From positions 682,001 to 746,000 of the forward strand of contig PADC01000006.1 in NCBI GenBank assembly GCA_002700385.1: a DNA stretch of 64,000 nucleotides, given 5' to 3'. This document shows positions 18,941-28,964 of the stretch, one piece after another (the first letter of the stretch is position 1; each line of letters opens with the position of its first letter). Made by a program: the position numbers and the translations under genes. The notes beneath the pieces are model-generated. The model had not been told where the DNA came from, searched no databases, and worked only from the letters and a program-made list of their open reading frames with translations. This stretch comes from Cycloclasticus sp. (GTDB lineage: Bacteria > Pseudomonadota > Gammaproteobacteria > Methylococcales > Cycloclasticaceae).

Positions 18941-19852
18941 TTACCGAGCGGCATAGAGATATTTTCTAGGGTTTACTTTTTTGCCATGCCGCAGCACTTC
19001 AAAGTGAACATGCGGACCTGTCGAATGGCCTGTAGAACCCATTTTAGCAATCACATCACCTTGCTTGACCAAGTCACCTGTGTTGACAACCATTTCTTTG
19101 TTATGTGCATATTTAGTGACATAGCCGGCACCATGGTCTATTTCAATTAAATAACCATAACCACCTTTCTTTCCCGCCCAAGTGACTAAACCGGATGCCG
19201 CAGCTAACACAGCGGTTCCACTTTTGCCGGCAATATCCACTCCATGGTGAAATTTTTTCTTACCCGTAAAAGGGTCTGCACGGTAGCCATAATGCGAAGA
19301 CAACCAGCCTTTTACTACAGGCAGCCCAGCAGGGCGAACTTCTTTAGACAATCGCCTGTTAGCTGAAAAAGTAGCCAGTAATTGCATTTGCTTTTCACGC
19401 AGGGATAACTGCTGATCGAGTTGATCAATCTCATCCATCAGTTGGTTTTGCGTAAAGCTTTCGTCAGATTCGTTGACATTGGCACCGCCAACAGCAGGAA
19501 ACTCATCAAAATTAAACTCTTGGGTACTCAGTTGAGCCTTTTTGGCCAAATGCTCTCCAACCGCATTTAACCTCATCATTTGCGCTTGCATTTGACCAAC
19601 ACGCAATGCCATATTATCTAGCGTGTTTCTTGTCTTTTCGCGCATTCGGTCAAGTTCAGCACGCTGCTCTATTAATTCTTCAACTGCCACTGTTGTATTT
19701 CGTACCGTTTGTTTTTTTTCTGCACTTGGCAGATAAAAATACCCAGCGAGTAATAAAACAAAGGCGCTTAAAAATAAAGACGCCACTTTCTTATGACTTC
19801 CAGAAACACGGATCGTTTTCTTTTTACCTTTTGTTAACAGTATAATTTGCAT
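18941..19852 (-). CDS. M23-family (LytM-type) peptidoglycan endopeptidase, membrane anchored
   Basis: A 303-residue protein with an N-terminal signal-anchor segment ('KVASLFLSAFVLLLAGYFYL'), a predicted coiled coil (residues ~50-170, e.g. 'LIEQRAELDRMREKTRNTL') and a C-terminal LytM/M23 domain. Zinc ligands are in 'HHGVDIAGKSGT' (HxxxD) and 'HSTGPHVHFEV' (HxH), so the peptidase looks active. Such enzymes cut peptide cross-links in the periplasm. The gene occupies the position of secM between lpxC and secA in many gammaproteobacteria. It reads divergently from the DUF721 gene and the two putative 5' ends are only a few dozen bases apart, implying a shared compact promoter region. Confidence 0.9.
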   Translation of the reverse strand: MQIILLTKGKKKTIRVSGSHKKVASLFLSAFVLLLAGYFYLPSAEKKQTVRNTTVAVEELIEQRAELDRMREKTRNTLDNMALRVGQMQAQMMRLNAVGEHLAKKAQLSTQEFNFDEFPAVGGANVNESDESFTQNQLMDEIDQLDQQLSLREKQMQLLATFSANRRLSKEVRPAGLPVVKGWLSSHYGYRADPFTGKKKFHHGVDIAGKSGTAVLAAASGLVTWAGKKGGYGYLIEIDHGAGYVTKYAHNKEMVVNTGDLVKQGDVIAKMGSTGHSTGPHVHFEVLRHGKKVNPRKYLYAAR

Positions 19853-19879
19853 ATTCTTAAATTTTTCAGCCTAAAAACT

Positions 19880-20317
19880 ATGTTTAGACAACCATTCAAT
19901 AATAAACAGCCCTTGAATGGCCTTCAACATATTCAACAAAACCTTAATCAGCAACACCAGCTACTGAAGCTTATTCAAACTGCTTTAAATGATCAACTTG
20001 CTGCCCATTGTATACACATAACCGCCAATAAAAAAACACTGACGTTATTTACCGACTCCTCCATTTGGGCCTCGAAATTACTCTACCAACGTCAATTAAT
20101 CTTAGACGTTCTTTCTGAGAACTTTGGTGAACCTGTTCAAACTTTAAAGGTAAAGGTGATTCCTAAACAATCCATAAGACAAAGGCGTCAACCTAAATTG
20201 CCATCAAATGGCATCATCAAGGTTTTAAAGGAATCAAATAACACTGAACAAACTGATAGTCTCAGTGCCTCAATGAATAAGCTCATTAAGACACTGCAAA
20301 AGAAAAAACTCGCTTAG
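19880..20317 (+). CDS. DUF721 / DciA-like protein
   Basis: A small basic protein with the DUF721 core: '[20 protein letters not shown]', '[20 protein letters not shown]' and 'LKVKVIPKQ'. DUF721 includes DciA, which helps load the replicative helicase in bacteria lacking DnaC; a role in DNA replication is possible but not shown here. The track ORF starts at 19847, overlapping the start codon of the divergent M23 gene. ATG 19880 gives 145 residues and begins close to the domain, so I prefer it, although neither start has a clear ribosome-binding site. Its stop overlaps the lpxC stop by 4 bases in a convergent arrangement. It is the only plus-strand gene inside the dcw-secA block. Confidence 0.8.
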   Translation: MFRQPFNNKQPLNGLQHIQQNLNQQHQLLKLIQTALNDQLAAHCIHITANKKTLTLFTDSSIWASKLLYQRQLILDVLSENFGEPVQTLKVKVIPKQSIRQRRQPKLPSNGIIKVLKESNNTEQTDSLSASMNKLIKTLQKKKLA

Positions 20318-21228
20318 ACTGAAGCCGGCAAGGGTTCTATGTAAGAAATTGGAAATTCATCATCTTCTTCAAAGGTGACTTCTTCCCAGGCATCTTCTTG
20401 GACAAGCAATTCCCTTAGTAATTTATTATTAAGCTCATGCCCGGATTTGTGCCCATGAAATTCACCAATCAAGCTATGCCCCAACAAATATAAATCGCCA
20501 ATGGCATCCAGAATTTTATGTTTTACAAACTCATCTTCATAGCGCAAGCCATCTTCGTTGAGCACTCTAAAATCATCAACAACAATAGCATTATCCATAC
20601 TACCACCTAACGCAAGGTTACGCTGGCGCAGCATTTCAATATCTTTCATAAAACCAAACGTGCGAGCACGACTGATCTCTTTAACAAATGAGGTTGAAGA
20701 AAAATCAATAACAGCCTCTTGTGTGCGTGACTTGAAGACAGGGTGATCAAACTCAATACTAAAGCCCACCTTAAAGCCTTCAAAGGGCACAAAACTGGCC
20801 CACTTATCACCATCTTCAACTCGTACTTCTTTTTTTATGCGAATATAACGCTTCGCCACATTTTGTTCTTCAATACCTGCTGATTGCAGTAAAAAAACAA
20901 ACGGGCCTGCGCTGCCATCCATAATGGGCACTTCGGCTGCGCTTAAATCGATGTATATATTATCAATGCCTAAGCCTGCTATGGCGGAAAGAAGATGCTC
21001 TACTGTAGACACTCGAACACCACCTTGAATGAGCGTTGTGGATAATTGAGTATCGCCTACATTTTCTGCTTTTGCAGGAATAACCACCTCTTCGTCAAAG
21101 TCCACCCGGCGAAAGACAATACCAACGTTAGCGCCTGCTGGGCGCAATGTTAAGTAAACCTTCTCACCACTGTGCAACCCTACGCCTGTGGCACGAATCA
21201 CATTTTTCAGCGTCCGTTGTTTAATCAT
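20314..21228 (-). CDS. lpxC: UDP-3-O-acyl-N-acetylglucosamine deacetylase LpxC
   Basis: Catalyses the committed step of lipid A synthesis. The 304-residue protein has the zinc ligands in '[18 protein letters not shown]' (His near 79) and '[20 protein letters not shown]' (catalytic His near 265), and begins '[20 protein letters not shown]', the standard N-terminus. GGGAG lies upstream of the ATG. It is the last gene of the dcw cluster, about 160 bases after ftsZ, as in E. coli. Its C-terminus overlaps the convergent DUF721 gene by 4 bases. The acidic tail ('[20 protein letters not shown]') resembles that of other gammaproteobacterial LpxC. Confidence 0.97.
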   Translation of the reverse strand: MIKQRTLKNVIRATGVGLHSGEKVYLTLRPAGANVGIVFRRVDFDEEVVIPAKAENVGDTQLSTTLIQGGVRVSTVEHLLSAIAGLGIDNIYIDLSAAEVPIMDGSAGPFVFLLQSAGIEEQNVAKRYIRIKKEVRVEDGDKWASFVPFEGFKVGFSIEFDHPVFKSRTQEAVIDFSSTSFVKEISRARTFGFMKDIEMLRQRNLALGGSMDNAIVVDDFRVLNEDGLRYEDEFVKHKILDAIGDLYLLGHSLIGEFHGHKSGHELNNKLLRELLVQEDAWEEVTFEEDDEFPISYIEPLPASV

Positions 21229-21387
21229 TTAATACTCCCAAGCAGATGCTTCATGAATTTTTATCATTATTGACGCGAGATTTTAACACATTTTACACTT
21301 TTACAAATAACACGCCCTCCGCTTACATTTTTCACTCTTATTACCCCCTTGCCATAACGTTGAAACAGGAGGGTAATCTGCTACCCA

Positions 21388-22554
21388 TCAATCCGCTTGT
21401 CTTCTTAAAAAAGCAGGAATATCTAAATACGCCGGATCAACCGTTTCATCTGAACCGCTCACTTTTTGACCTGCCATCCTTTCTTTATTCTCACGCATAA
21501 TAGTTGGGATATCATAGTCTTCAACATCTATTTTTGGCGCTTGGACTGGCTCTTTTCTTACCTGCACAATAGGTGTTGGCTCTTCAACAGCCGCCGCTTT
21601 TCGCCCTAAACCCGTAGCTACAACCGTCACCCGCATTTCATCCGATAAATCCGGGTCAATCACTGTCCCCACCACAACATTTGCATCATCTGAAGCGAAG
21701 TCTCTTACTGCTTGGCCAACTTCTTCAAATTCACCAATGGACATATCCAACCCAGCTGTAATGTTGACAAGTATCCCACGAGCTCCTTGTACGTTGATAT
21801 CTTCCAATAAGGGGCTATGGATGGCTGCTTCAGCGGCTTCACGTGCTCTTGATTCTCCCCGCGCATTTCCGGTACCCATCATTGCATCGCCCATTTCAGA
21901 CATCACAGTTCTTACATCAGCAAAGTCAACATTGATGAGCCCTGGACACGTAATTAACTCCGCAATCCCTTGAACTGCACCTAACAGCACATCATTCGCT
22001 GCTTTAAATGCATTCAATAAACTCATGTCTTTGCCTAACACATGCAACAGCTTTTCATTCGGAATAGTGATTAAAGAATCAACATGCAGTGCTAATTCCT
22101 CAATACCTTTTTCTGCCAACAACATCCGTTTTTTACCTTCAAACGGGAACGGCTTTGTCACCACTGCCACTGTTAAAATACCCATCTCTTTTGCGATTTC
22201 AGCCACTATTGGCGCAGCACCTGTGCCTGTACCACCACCCATACCCGCGGTAATAAACACCATGTCTGAACCGCCGATAACTTCTTGAATTCGTTCTCTG
22301 TCTTCGATAGCCGCTTGCTTTCCCACGTCAGGATTCGCGCCTGCACCTAAACCCTTTGTGCTGTTATTGCCCAACTGTAGGACCGTTTTAGCGGATGTAT
22401 CTTTTAGCGCCTGAGCATCGGTATTAGCACAGATAAATTCTACGCCGTCTATCTCACTGCTCACCATATGGTTGACTGCGTTACCGCCACCGCCACCAAC
22501 ACCAATTACTTTGATGATCGCATTTTGTGTGTGTGCATCCATTAATTCAAACAT
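21388..22554 (-). CDS. ftsZ: Cell division protein FtsZ
   Basis: The tubulin-like GTPase that forms the division ring. In 388 residues the N-terminus has '[17 protein letters not shown]' and the tubulin signature '[13 protein letters not shown]' near residue 108. The T7 synergy loop '[11 protein letters not shown]' is intact. The C-terminal linker ends in the conserved tail '[16 protein letters not shown]', which docks FtsA, ZipA and ZapD. GGGG precedes the ATG. It follows ftsA with a 37-base gap, the usual place for an additional promoter or processing site, though none was identified. Confidence 0.98.
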   Translation of the reverse strand: MFELMDAHTQNAIIKVIGVGGGGGNAVNHMVSSEIDGVEFICANTDAQALKDTSAKTVLQLGNNSTKGLGAGANPDVGKQAAIEDRERIQEVIGGSDMVFITAGMGGGTGTGAAPIVAEIAKEMGILTVAVVTKPFPFEGKKRMLLAEKGIEELALHVDSLITIPNEKLLHVLGKDMSLLNAFKAANDVLLGAVQGIAELITCPGLINVDFADVRTVMSEMGDAMMGTGNARGESRAREAAEAAIHSPLLEDINVQGARGILVNITAGLDMSIGEFEEVGQAVRDFASDDANVVVGTVIDPDLSDEMRVTVVATGLGRKAAAVEEPTPIVQVRKEPVQAPKIDVEDYDIPTIMRENKERMAGQKVSGSDETVDPAYLDIPAFLRRQAD

Positions 22555-22591
22555 ATTATTTCCCCTGTCTTGTTTATCTAAAATTTAAGTT

Positions 22592-23821
22592 CTAAAAATT
22601 ACCCTGAAACCAGCTCTTCATTTTTTCCCACATGGCCAAAAATCCATTTTTCATTTCACCATTGTTCGCCACGCTGTTTTGTTGGCCAAACAACAACAAA
22701 CCAACGCCTGTTGCGTAAATCGGGTTACGCACAACTTCACTTAACCCGGAAACATACTGCGGGTGACCCAAGCGAACGGGCATATGGAACACTTCTTCCG
22801 CTAACTCCACTAAACCCTCTACCTTGGCGCTACCACCTGTCAGGACAATGCCGGCTGCAACAATGTCCTCATACCCTGATCGCCTTAACTCGGCCTGCAC
22901 AAGCATCATCAATTCTTCGTAACGAGGCTCGATGATTTCTGCCAAATTTCCACGTGATATTTTTCGAGCAGGTCGCTCGCCTATGCTGGGCACATCAATC
23001 ATTTCATCTTCTTGCACCAGTTGAGTCAGCGCACACGCATATTTCAATTTAATTTCATCTGCGTATTGGGTTGGCGTACGAAGTGCAACAGCAATATCGT
23101 TGGTGACTTGATCTCCCGCAATAGGAATCACAGCCGTGTGACGAATAAAGCCGTCACAAAAAACGGCTATATCGGTTGTGCCACCGCCGATATCAACCAA
23201 ACAAACACCTAATTCTTTTTCATCGTCGGTTAAAACTGAACTACTGGATGCCAATTGCTCAAGGATAATATCGTCCACCTCTAACCCACAACGACGGACA
23301 CATTTAATGATATTTTGAGCTGCACTGACTGCGCCGGTAACGATATGCACTTTGGCCTCTAACCGAATACCGGCCATACCAACAGGTTCTTTAATGCCTT
23401 CTTGCCCATCAATGATGAACTCTTGCGGCATGATGTGAAGAATTTTCTGATCGGCAGGGATAACGACCGCTCTTGCCGCATCAATAACACGTTCGATATC
23501 TGATGGAATCACCTCGCTTTCTTTGATACCCACAACGCCATTGGAATTTAGGCTACTAATGTGACTACCGGCAATACCCACATAAACAGAATTGATTTGA
23601 CACCCCGCCATCAACTCAGCCTCCTCCACTGCCCGTTGGATAGAATGCACCGTTGACTCGAGGTTCACCACCACACCTTTTTTTAATCCGCGAGAACCAC
23701 TTGTTCCTATGCCTATCACATCAATCGTTCCATCAGGGGTTATTTCGCCCACAATGGCCGCCACTTTAGACGTTCCAATGTCTAAACCAACAATTAAATT
23801 TTTATCACTGTTTTTCTTCAT
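22592..23821 (-). CDS. ftsA: Cell division protein FtsA
   Basis: An actin-like protein that tethers FtsZ to the membrane. 'LIVGLDIGTSKVAAIVGEI' is the phosphate-1 motif, 'GVCLVDIGGGTTDIAVF' the phosphate-2 motif and 'GIVLTGGSAKVEGLVELAEE' the adenosine motif. The C-terminus 'FLAMWEKMKSWFQGNF' is an amphipathic membrane-targeting helix. The track start (23902) lies inside ftsQ; the ATG at 23821, five bases after the ftsQ stop, gives a 409-residue protein of normal length starting MKKNSDK. Neighbours ftsQ and ftsZ support the call. Confidence 0.97.
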   Translation of the reverse strand: MKKNSDKNLIVGLDIGTSKVAAIVGEITPDGTIDVIGIGTSGSRGLKKGVVVNLESTVHSIQRAVEEAELMAGCQINSVYVGIAGSHISSLNSNGVVGIKESEVIPSDIERVIDAARAVVIPADQKILHIMPQEFIIDGQEGIKEPVGMAGIRLEAKVHIVTGAVSAAQNIIKCVRRCGLEVDDIILEQLASSSSVLTDDEKELGVCLVDIGGGTTDIAVFCDGFIRHTAVIPIAGDQVTNDIAVALRTPTQYADEIKLKYACALTQLVQEDEMIDVPSIGERPARKISRGNLAEIIEPRYEELMMLVQAELRRSGYEDIVAAGIVLTGGSAKVEGLVELAEEVFHMPVRLGHPQYVSGLSEVVRNPIYATGVGLLLFGQQNSVANNGEMKNGFLAMWEKMKSWFQGNF

Positions 23822-23826
23822 TGTTT

Positions 23827-24609
23827 CTAGCCCTTCGTTGGCTGATCTTTTTTCAATGCTTGCGCTGCCTTCACATCGTTGAACTGATAACCGTCTACCC
23901 ATTTAACAGCCATCCCATTCGGGTAGCGTAGATCTACCTCATCGAGATGCTCGATGAATCCCTCATCTACCGACGCTAATAACGTTAATGACTTGGTTAT
24001 TTTTTGAGCTGGCGACTCATCACCTACTTTAATTTTTGTGCCATTATTTAATTCCGCGGACCAACTTCCGTGCTCCGCTAAATTTAATGTTTTCACTAAA
24101 AAACCTGTTTGCGCTAGTGAGTGATTTAATTTTTTCAATTCCTCTAACATCTGTTGACTCTCCGCTTCTATTCCCACTAAATGCGGCAAGCTCAACAACG
24201 CTTTATCGAAGGTTGGCCTGAACACCTCACCCGCTTGATTTAATAAAGCAACCTCATTCCAGACGGCCATTGGCTTTTGCTCTTCTATAAACAACACAAT
24301 CGTGTCGGGCCACACCCGCCTTAACTTTGCTTTATTGACCCATTCCAGGTTTTTCACTGCTTTTACAATGTCATCGGCATCCATCGCAAAGTATCCGGTA
24401 TCCACCAAGGCAGATAACGAGGCAGATAATTCTTCTTGTGAGAGATGTTTCATTTCCCCACTAACACGCACGTACTTTATGGGCATCGTCGTTGGCTTGT
24501 TTAACCAGCCCAATCCTTGCCAGACGAAAACAGTTGCAACAACTAAAAATAAAACCGCAGTTACCCATGGTTTTGCTTGCTCAAAAACGTTCGTCGTCAA
24601 ATTTTTCAT
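23827..24609 (-). CDS. ftsQ: Cell division protein FtsQ
   Basis: A bitopic divisome protein linking early and late division proteins with FtsB/FtsL. After a short cytoplasmic start there is one membrane span ('VTAVLFLVVATVFVWQGLGW'), then a POTRA domain ('IKYVRVSGEMKHLSQEELSA') and the FtsQ beta domain ('RRVWPDTIVLFIEEQKPMAVWNE' region). The track ORF starts inside ddl; ATG 24609 overlaps the ddl stop by 4 bases (ATGA) and begins MKNLTTN, giving 260 residues. Sequence is diverged, as is usual for FtsQ, but position and topology are decisive. Confidence 0.95.
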   Translation of the reverse strand: MKNLTTNVFEQAKPWVTAVLFLVVATVFVWQGLGWLNKPTTMPIKYVRVSGEMKHLSQEELSASLSALVDTGYFAMDADDIVKAVKNLEWVNKAKLRRVWPDTIVLFIEEQKPMAVWNEVALLNQAGEVFRPTFDKALLSLPHLVGIEAESQQMLEELKKLNHSLAQTGFLVKTLNLAEHGSWSAELNNGTKIKVGDESPAQKITKSLTLLASVDEGFIEHLDEVDLRYPNGMAVKWVDGYQFNDVKAAQALKKDQPTKG

Positions 24610-25544
24610 CCGGCCGCCTGTTCGAAACTGGTTTCCAAAATAGTCCAAACCAGTTCGTTAAAATTAATCCCCGCCTGTTTAGCCGCCATGGGCACCAGAC
24701 TGTGGTCGGTCATGCCGGGCACCGTGTTAATTTCCAACAACTGTGGAGCGCCTGATTTATCCAACATTAAATCTACGCGTCCCCATCCTTCAGCACCCAG
24801 TTGATTAAAAGCTTTCAGTGATAGGTCTTGCAGCGCCTTTTCCGTCTCAACATCCAAACCACATGGGCAATGATATTGCGTGGTATTCAGCTCATATTTG
24901 GCTTCATAATCATAAAAATCATTTGGCGTTTCTAATCTAATCACTGGAAGCGGCTGACCCGCCAGGATAGCAACCGTGTATTCCTCTCCTTCAACCCATT
25001 GCTCGGCCATCACATCACAGTTAAATTTCGATGCTTTTGTATAGGCTTCATGAAGCTGTTCAGGATTATTGGCTTTCGCCATACCTATACTCGACCCTTC
25101 CAAGGCGGGTTTTACCATGAGAGGAAAACCTAAGGCGGTCGCACAAAGTTCAATATCCTTTGCGTTTTTTAATACCATCCATTTCGGTGTTGGCATGCCC
25201 AAACCCATCCAACAGGCTTTCGTTCTTAACTTATCCATTCCAAGGGCAGAGCCTAGGATTCCACTACCGGTGTAAGGAATCGCTAGTAATTCCAAAGCGC
25301 CTTGTAATTGCCCATCTTCTCCGCCGCGTCCGTGCATAACATTAAACACACGATCAACAGCCATTTCTTTTAATTCAATCAGGCTGATGTTTTTGATATC
25401 CAAGGCAACCGCGTCCACGCCTTGTGCTTTTAAAGCAGTTAAAACAGCTCGACCACTCAACAAGGAAATCTCTCGCTCAGCAGCAAGGCCGCCCATAGCA
25501 ACAGCCACTTTGCCAAACGCTTGAGGAGATTGGACTTTTCTCAT
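24606..25544 (-). CDS. ddl: D-alanine--D-alanine ligase (DdlB type)
   Basis: Joins two D-alanines using ATP to make the dipeptide at the end of the peptidoglycan precursor. In 312 residues the ATP-grasp motifs are clear: 'VFNVMHGRGGEDGQLQGALE', 'PLMVKPALEGSSIGMAKA' (lysine and glycine loop), 'QWVEGEEYTVAIL' and 'LLEINTVPGMTDHSLVPMAA' (metal-binding Asn/Glu). It overlaps murB and ftsQ by 4 bases on each side. The position in the dcw cluster matches the ddlB gene of E. coli. Confidence 0.96.
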   Translation of the reverse strand: MRKVQSPQAFGKVAVAMGGLAAEREISLLSGRAVLTALKAQGVDAVALDIKNISLIELKEMAVDRVFNVMHGRGGEDGQLQGALELLAIPYTGSGILGSALGMDKLRTKACWMGLGMPTPKWMVLKNAKDIELCATALGFPLMVKPALEGSSIGMAKANNPEQLHEAYTKASKFNCDVMAEQWVEGEEYTVAILAGQPLPVIRLETPNDFYDYEAKYELNTTQYHCPCGLDVETEKALQDLSLKAFNQLGAEGWGRVDLMLDKSGAPQLLEINTVPGMTDHSLVPMAAKQAGINFNELVWTILETSFEQAAG

Positions 25545-26449
25545 GACGCCAACTCCTCGCCAATAATCCGAATTTCTGTTTCAAGCAACACACCGTGTTG
25601 TTCTTTGACCTGGCTTTTTACATCATCAATCAGGTTTTCGATGTCCTTAGCTGTCGCTTCTCCCGTGTTTAAAATAAAATTTGCATGTTTCTCAGAGACT
25701 TGCGCACCACCCAACCGATAGCCTTTCAAACCTGTCGCCTCAATTAAACGGGCCGCGTAATCACCCTCTGGGTTTTTAAAAACAGAGCCGCCACTCGGTA
25801 TATTGGTTGGTTGTGTTTTTGAACGTTTGGCGAGTAGTTGACGAATTTTTTCTCGACCTTCCTCATGAACGCCTTTGGGAAGGTCTAAATAACACGCCAC
25901 GAACCATTCATCTTCAGCAACCGAGACGCTTCGATACCCCACTGTAAATTCATTCGCTTGGCGTTCTATTAAATCCCCATGACGATTTAACATGACCACT
26001 CGCTTAACCAAATGCCATGTTTCTCCACCAAAAGCACCTGCATTCATCGCCAAGGCACCGCCCATTGTGCCAGGAATACCGGCCAAAAACTCAGCGCCTG
26101 ATAAGTTTTTTTCTGCGGCAAACTTAGCCACCAAGGCACAGGGCACACCGGCTTCTACCATCAGTAGTTCATCCGGTGTTTGCTCCATTCGCTTTAAGCA
26201 ACCTCGTGTATAAATAACCACTCCACGCACACCACCATCACGAACCAGCACGTTGCTACCCAACCCTAACCAAAGAACAGATTCATCACCTGAAAGTGAT
26301 CGTAAATAGCGCTGCGTATCTTCAATATTCGCGGGTTTATAAAAATAATCAGCTTCACCCCCTACGCGCCATGACGTATAACGCGCTAAAGGCTCTCTTT
26401 CCTTCAACTGACCAGCTAACGGCTTGATATTATTATTCACTGCTTGCAT
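25541..26449 (-). CDS. murB: UDP-N-acetylenolpyruvoylglucosamine reductase MurB
   Basis: An FAD enzyme that reduces UDP-GlcNAc-enolpyruvate to UDP-MurNAc using NADPH. The 302-residue protein is the shorter (type IIb-like) form: 'YTSWRVGGEADYFYKP', 'LWLGLGSNVLVRDGGVRGVV' and 'GIPGTMGGALAMNAGAFGGE' bind FAD, and 'IPSGGSVFKNPEGDYAARLI' holds the catalytic serine. A tyrosine in 'VGYRSVSVAE' is typical of this type. E. coli MurB is encoded away from dcw and is longer, so this arrangement is the one seen in many other proteobacteria. It overlaps ddl by 4 bases and lies 2 bases after murC. Confidence 0.96.
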   Translation of the reverse strand: MQAVNNNIKPLAGQLKEREPLARYTSWRVGGEADYFYKPANIEDTQRYLRSLSGDESVLWLGLGSNVLVRDGGVRGVVIYTRGCLKRMEQTPDELLMVEAGVPCALVAKFAAEKNLSGAEFLAGIPGTMGGALAMNAGAFGGETWHLVKRVVMLNRHGDLIERQANEFTVGYRSVSVAEDEWFVACYLDLPKGVHEEGREKIRQLLAKRSKTQPTNIPSGGSVFKNPEGDYAARLIEATGLKGYRLGGAQVSEKHANFILNTGEATAKDIENLIDDVKSQVKEQHGVLLETEIRIIGEELAS

Positions 26450-26451
26450 TT

Positions 26452-27906
26452 TTAGCTCAGCCCCTGTGAATCAAACATCTGATTTAATTGTTTTTCCAAC
26501 TTGGCTGAGGCGGCACCAATATCGCCAGCCCCCGACGTCACCACAATGTCATCCGCTAACAACACACCCTTTAACACGGTTGGCAGTTGTTCTATTTCTT
26601 TTACAAAAACAGGAATCAGTTTTCCTCGTTGGCGAATGGCCTTACTCAAAGCGGGGCCATCAGACCCAGCCATCGGTTTTTCGCCCGCTGCATATACATC
26701 CAGCAAAATCAACACATCTACTTCGTTTAGCACCTCTACAAAATCTTCAAATAAATCATGTGTTCTTGAATAACGGTGCGGTTGAAAAGCTAAAACCAAT
26801 CGTTTTTCTGGCCAACCTTCGCGCACTGCTTTTATTGTTGCCATCACTTCACGTGGATGATGACCATAATCATCCACCAGTAAAGCAGAGCCATTGCCCA
26901 GTTTTATTTCACCGTTAATCTGGAAACGACGACCCACCCCTTTAAAATGCCTTAAGCCCGCTGCAATAGCTTCATCAGACACACCCAGCTCGCTTGCTAC
27001 TGCTATGGAGGCAAGCGCGTTTAGCACATTATGTTTACCCGGCATATTTACGGTTAACGGGAGGACATCACTCTTGCCTAAACGCTTTAAGTTGAAGTGG
27101 GTACGAAAACCTTCCTGCTTCACATCGAGCGCTTGAAAATCTGCTGCCTGTTCAATCCCGTAGGTCAGTATCGGTTTGCCAATGGAGGGCGATAATTCAC
27201 GCACATTTTCATCATCTGCACACATGACTGCGAGCCCATAAAATGGGAGTTGATGTAAAAAAGATTTAAATGCGTCCTTAACCTGTTGAAAGTCACCACC
27301 GTAAGTGCTCATATGATCTTCATCAATATTCGTCACTACCGCAATCATTGGTTGCAAGTGAAGAAATGAAGCATCACTTTCATCAGCTTCTGCCACTAAA
27401 TAATGACTTTCACCTAACTTTGCATTGGTTCCAGCACTGTTTAATAGGCCACCAATCACAAACGTTGGGTCTAGCTCCCCCTCGGTCATCAGCACAGCTA
27501 ATAAGCTGGTTGTTGTGGTTTTACCATGAGTACCCGCTATGGCGATTCCAAACCTGAATCGCATCAATTCGGCGAGCATTTCGGCACGTGGAATCACCGG
27601 AATACGCTGCGCTTTAGCTGCAACGACTTCGGCGTTATCTTTTTGCACCGCGGTTGATGTCACCACGACATCACTGTTGTTGACATTGCCTGCCAAATGG
27701 CCAATATAAACAGTTGCGCCCTGCTCAACCAAGCGTTTTGTTACCTTGCTTTCACGTATATCAGAGCCAGATACCTTGTACCCTAAATTGATAAGCACTT
27801 CGGCAATGCCGCTCATACCAGCGCCACCAATACCAATAAAATGAATGTGTTTTAATTTACCAAAACCCAAATGGGTAGAATGGTGCCTGTGTGTGTCGGG
27901 CATCAT
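26452..27906 (-). CDS. murC: UDP-N-acetylmuramate--L-alanine ligase MurC
   Basis: The ATP-dependent ligase that adds the first amino acid to UDP-MurNAc. '[20 protein letters not shown]' is the Rossmann start, '[18 protein letters not shown]' the P-loop, 'ANNPH'-type region reads '[17 protein letters not shown]', and '[19 protein letters not shown]' is the C-terminal domain signature. The track start at 27924 overlaps murG by more than 20 bases; ATG 27906, preceded by GGAGGT at six bases, overlaps the murG stop by 4 and gives 484 residues. The order murG-murC-murB-ddl is standard. Confidence 0.97.
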   Translation of the reverse strand: MMPDTHRHHSTHLGFGKLKHIHFIGIGGAGMSGIAEVLINLGYKVSGSDIRESKVTKRLVEQGATVYIGHLAGNVNNSDVVVTSTAVQKDNAEVVAAKAQRIPVIPRAEMLAELMRFRFGIAIAGTHGKTTTTSLLAVLMTEGELDPTFVIGGLLNSAGTNAKLGESHYLVAEADESDASFLHLQPMIAVVTNIDEDHMSTYGGDFQQVKDAFKSFLHQLPFYGLAVMCADDENVRELSPSIGKPILTYGIEQAADFQALDVKQEGFRTHFNLKRLGKSDVLPLTVNMPGKHNVLNALASIAVASELGVSDEAIAAGLRHFKGVGRRFQINGEIKLGNGSALLVDDYGHHPREVMATIKAVREGWPEKRLVLAFQPHRYSRTHDLFEDFVEVLNEVDVLILLDVYAAGEKPMAGSDGPALSKAIRQRGKLIPVFVKEIEQLPTVLKGVLLADDIVVTSGAGDIGAASAKLEKQLNQMFDSQGLS

Positions 27907-28964
27907 AATGCCACCTCCAAACAAGTATTGGCGACAAGTTCAGTCGCCTCCGGTTTTGCCAGCGAAAAGGCCTTAGCACGCATTTCTGATAAGCGTTTTT
28001 TATCCAGCAACAACGTCTTTAATGTTGTGGACAAGGCTTTTGGCGTAAATAACAGTTGCGGCATAACGATTGCCGCACCTTGATCGGCCAGATAAGCTGC
28101 GTTTTTGCTCTGATGATCATCAATCGCATGAGGTAACGGGACAAAAATAGCGGGCAAACCCATCACCATTATTTCAGATACCGTCATGGCACCAGCCCGG
28201 CAAATAACAACATCTGCCCATTGATAAGCTTGTTTCATATCGTCGATAAAGACACAAACTTCTGCCTGTACTTTTGTGTCCTTATACTTTTTATTGGCCA
28301 CTTCGACGGTCGCTTTTCCTGCTTGATGAATCACCTGAAGGTTCATTTCTTGTTGAATATCTTGCAGAGCGTCAGGTACCACTTCATTAAGCACCGAGGC
28401 GCCTAAGCTTCCACCCACGACCAAAACATTTGTATTGCTTTTAGTTTCTTTTAACGAATGGCCTAACAACTCTTTTCTCACCGGGTTACCCGTAAAGACT
28501 GCCTGCGTCTTATTCTCAAAAGATCGAGGGAAGGCTTCTAATACCCGTTTAGCGATATTTTTTAGCAAACGGTTTGTTGTCCCTGGCACACGATTTTGCT
28601 CATGGATTACCAACGGCTTCCCATGTAACCAACTCATCAAACCACCCGGTCCTGAGGCAAAGCCACCGAGCCCTAAGACAACATCGGGTTGACGCTGACG
28701 AATAATGATCGACGCCTGATAACAGGCTTTCAGTAACATAAACGGCGCTAATAATAAGCTCGCCAATCCTTTGCCTCGCAAACCCGATACACTCAACCAG
28801 TCAATATCGATACCGGCCTCAGGCACCACCCTTGCTTCAATTCCTTTTTTAGTTCCCAACCAACTCACTTCATGCCCTGCTTGCCGCAAGTACTCGGCCA
28901 CTGCTAAGGCTGGAAATACGTGCCCCCCTGTTCCACCGGCCATGATCATTATGCGTATTGCCAT
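27903..28964 (-). CDS. murG: UDP-GlcNAc:lipid I N-acetylglucosaminyltransferase MurG
   Basis: A membrane-associated GT-B glycosyltransferase that turns lipid I into lipid II on the inner face of the membrane. G-loops are seen in '[20 protein letters not shown]' and '[20 protein letters not shown]'. The donor-binding region is '[20 protein letters not shown]', followed by '[19 protein letters not shown]'. The track start (29045) lies inside ftsW; ATG 28964 has GGGAGG ahead of it and gives 353 residues, close to E. coli MurG (355). It overlaps the ftsW stop by 16 bases and the murC start by 4. Confidence 0.97.
   Translation of the reverse strand: MAIRIMIMAGGTGGHVFPALAVAEYLRQAGHEVSWLGTKKGIEARVVPEAGIDIDWLSVSGLRGKGLASLLLAPFMLLKACYQASIIIRQRQPDVVLGLGGFASGPGGLMSWLHGKPLVIHEQNRVPGTTNRLLKNIAKRVLEAFPRSFENKTQAVFTGNPVRKELLGHSLKETKSNTNVLVVGGSLGASVLNEVVPDALQDIQQEMNLQVIHQAGKATVEVANKKYKDTKVQAEVCVFIDDMKQAYQWADVVICRAGAMTVSEIMVMGLPAIFVPLPHAIDDHQSKNAAYLADQGAAIVMPQLLFTPKALSTTLKTLLLDKKRLSEMRAKAFSLAKPEATELVANTCLEVAL

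Noticed and set aside
24492-24804. Plus-strand ORFs in the ddl/ftsQ junction
   Set aside because: Antisense to conserved overlapping dcw genes.
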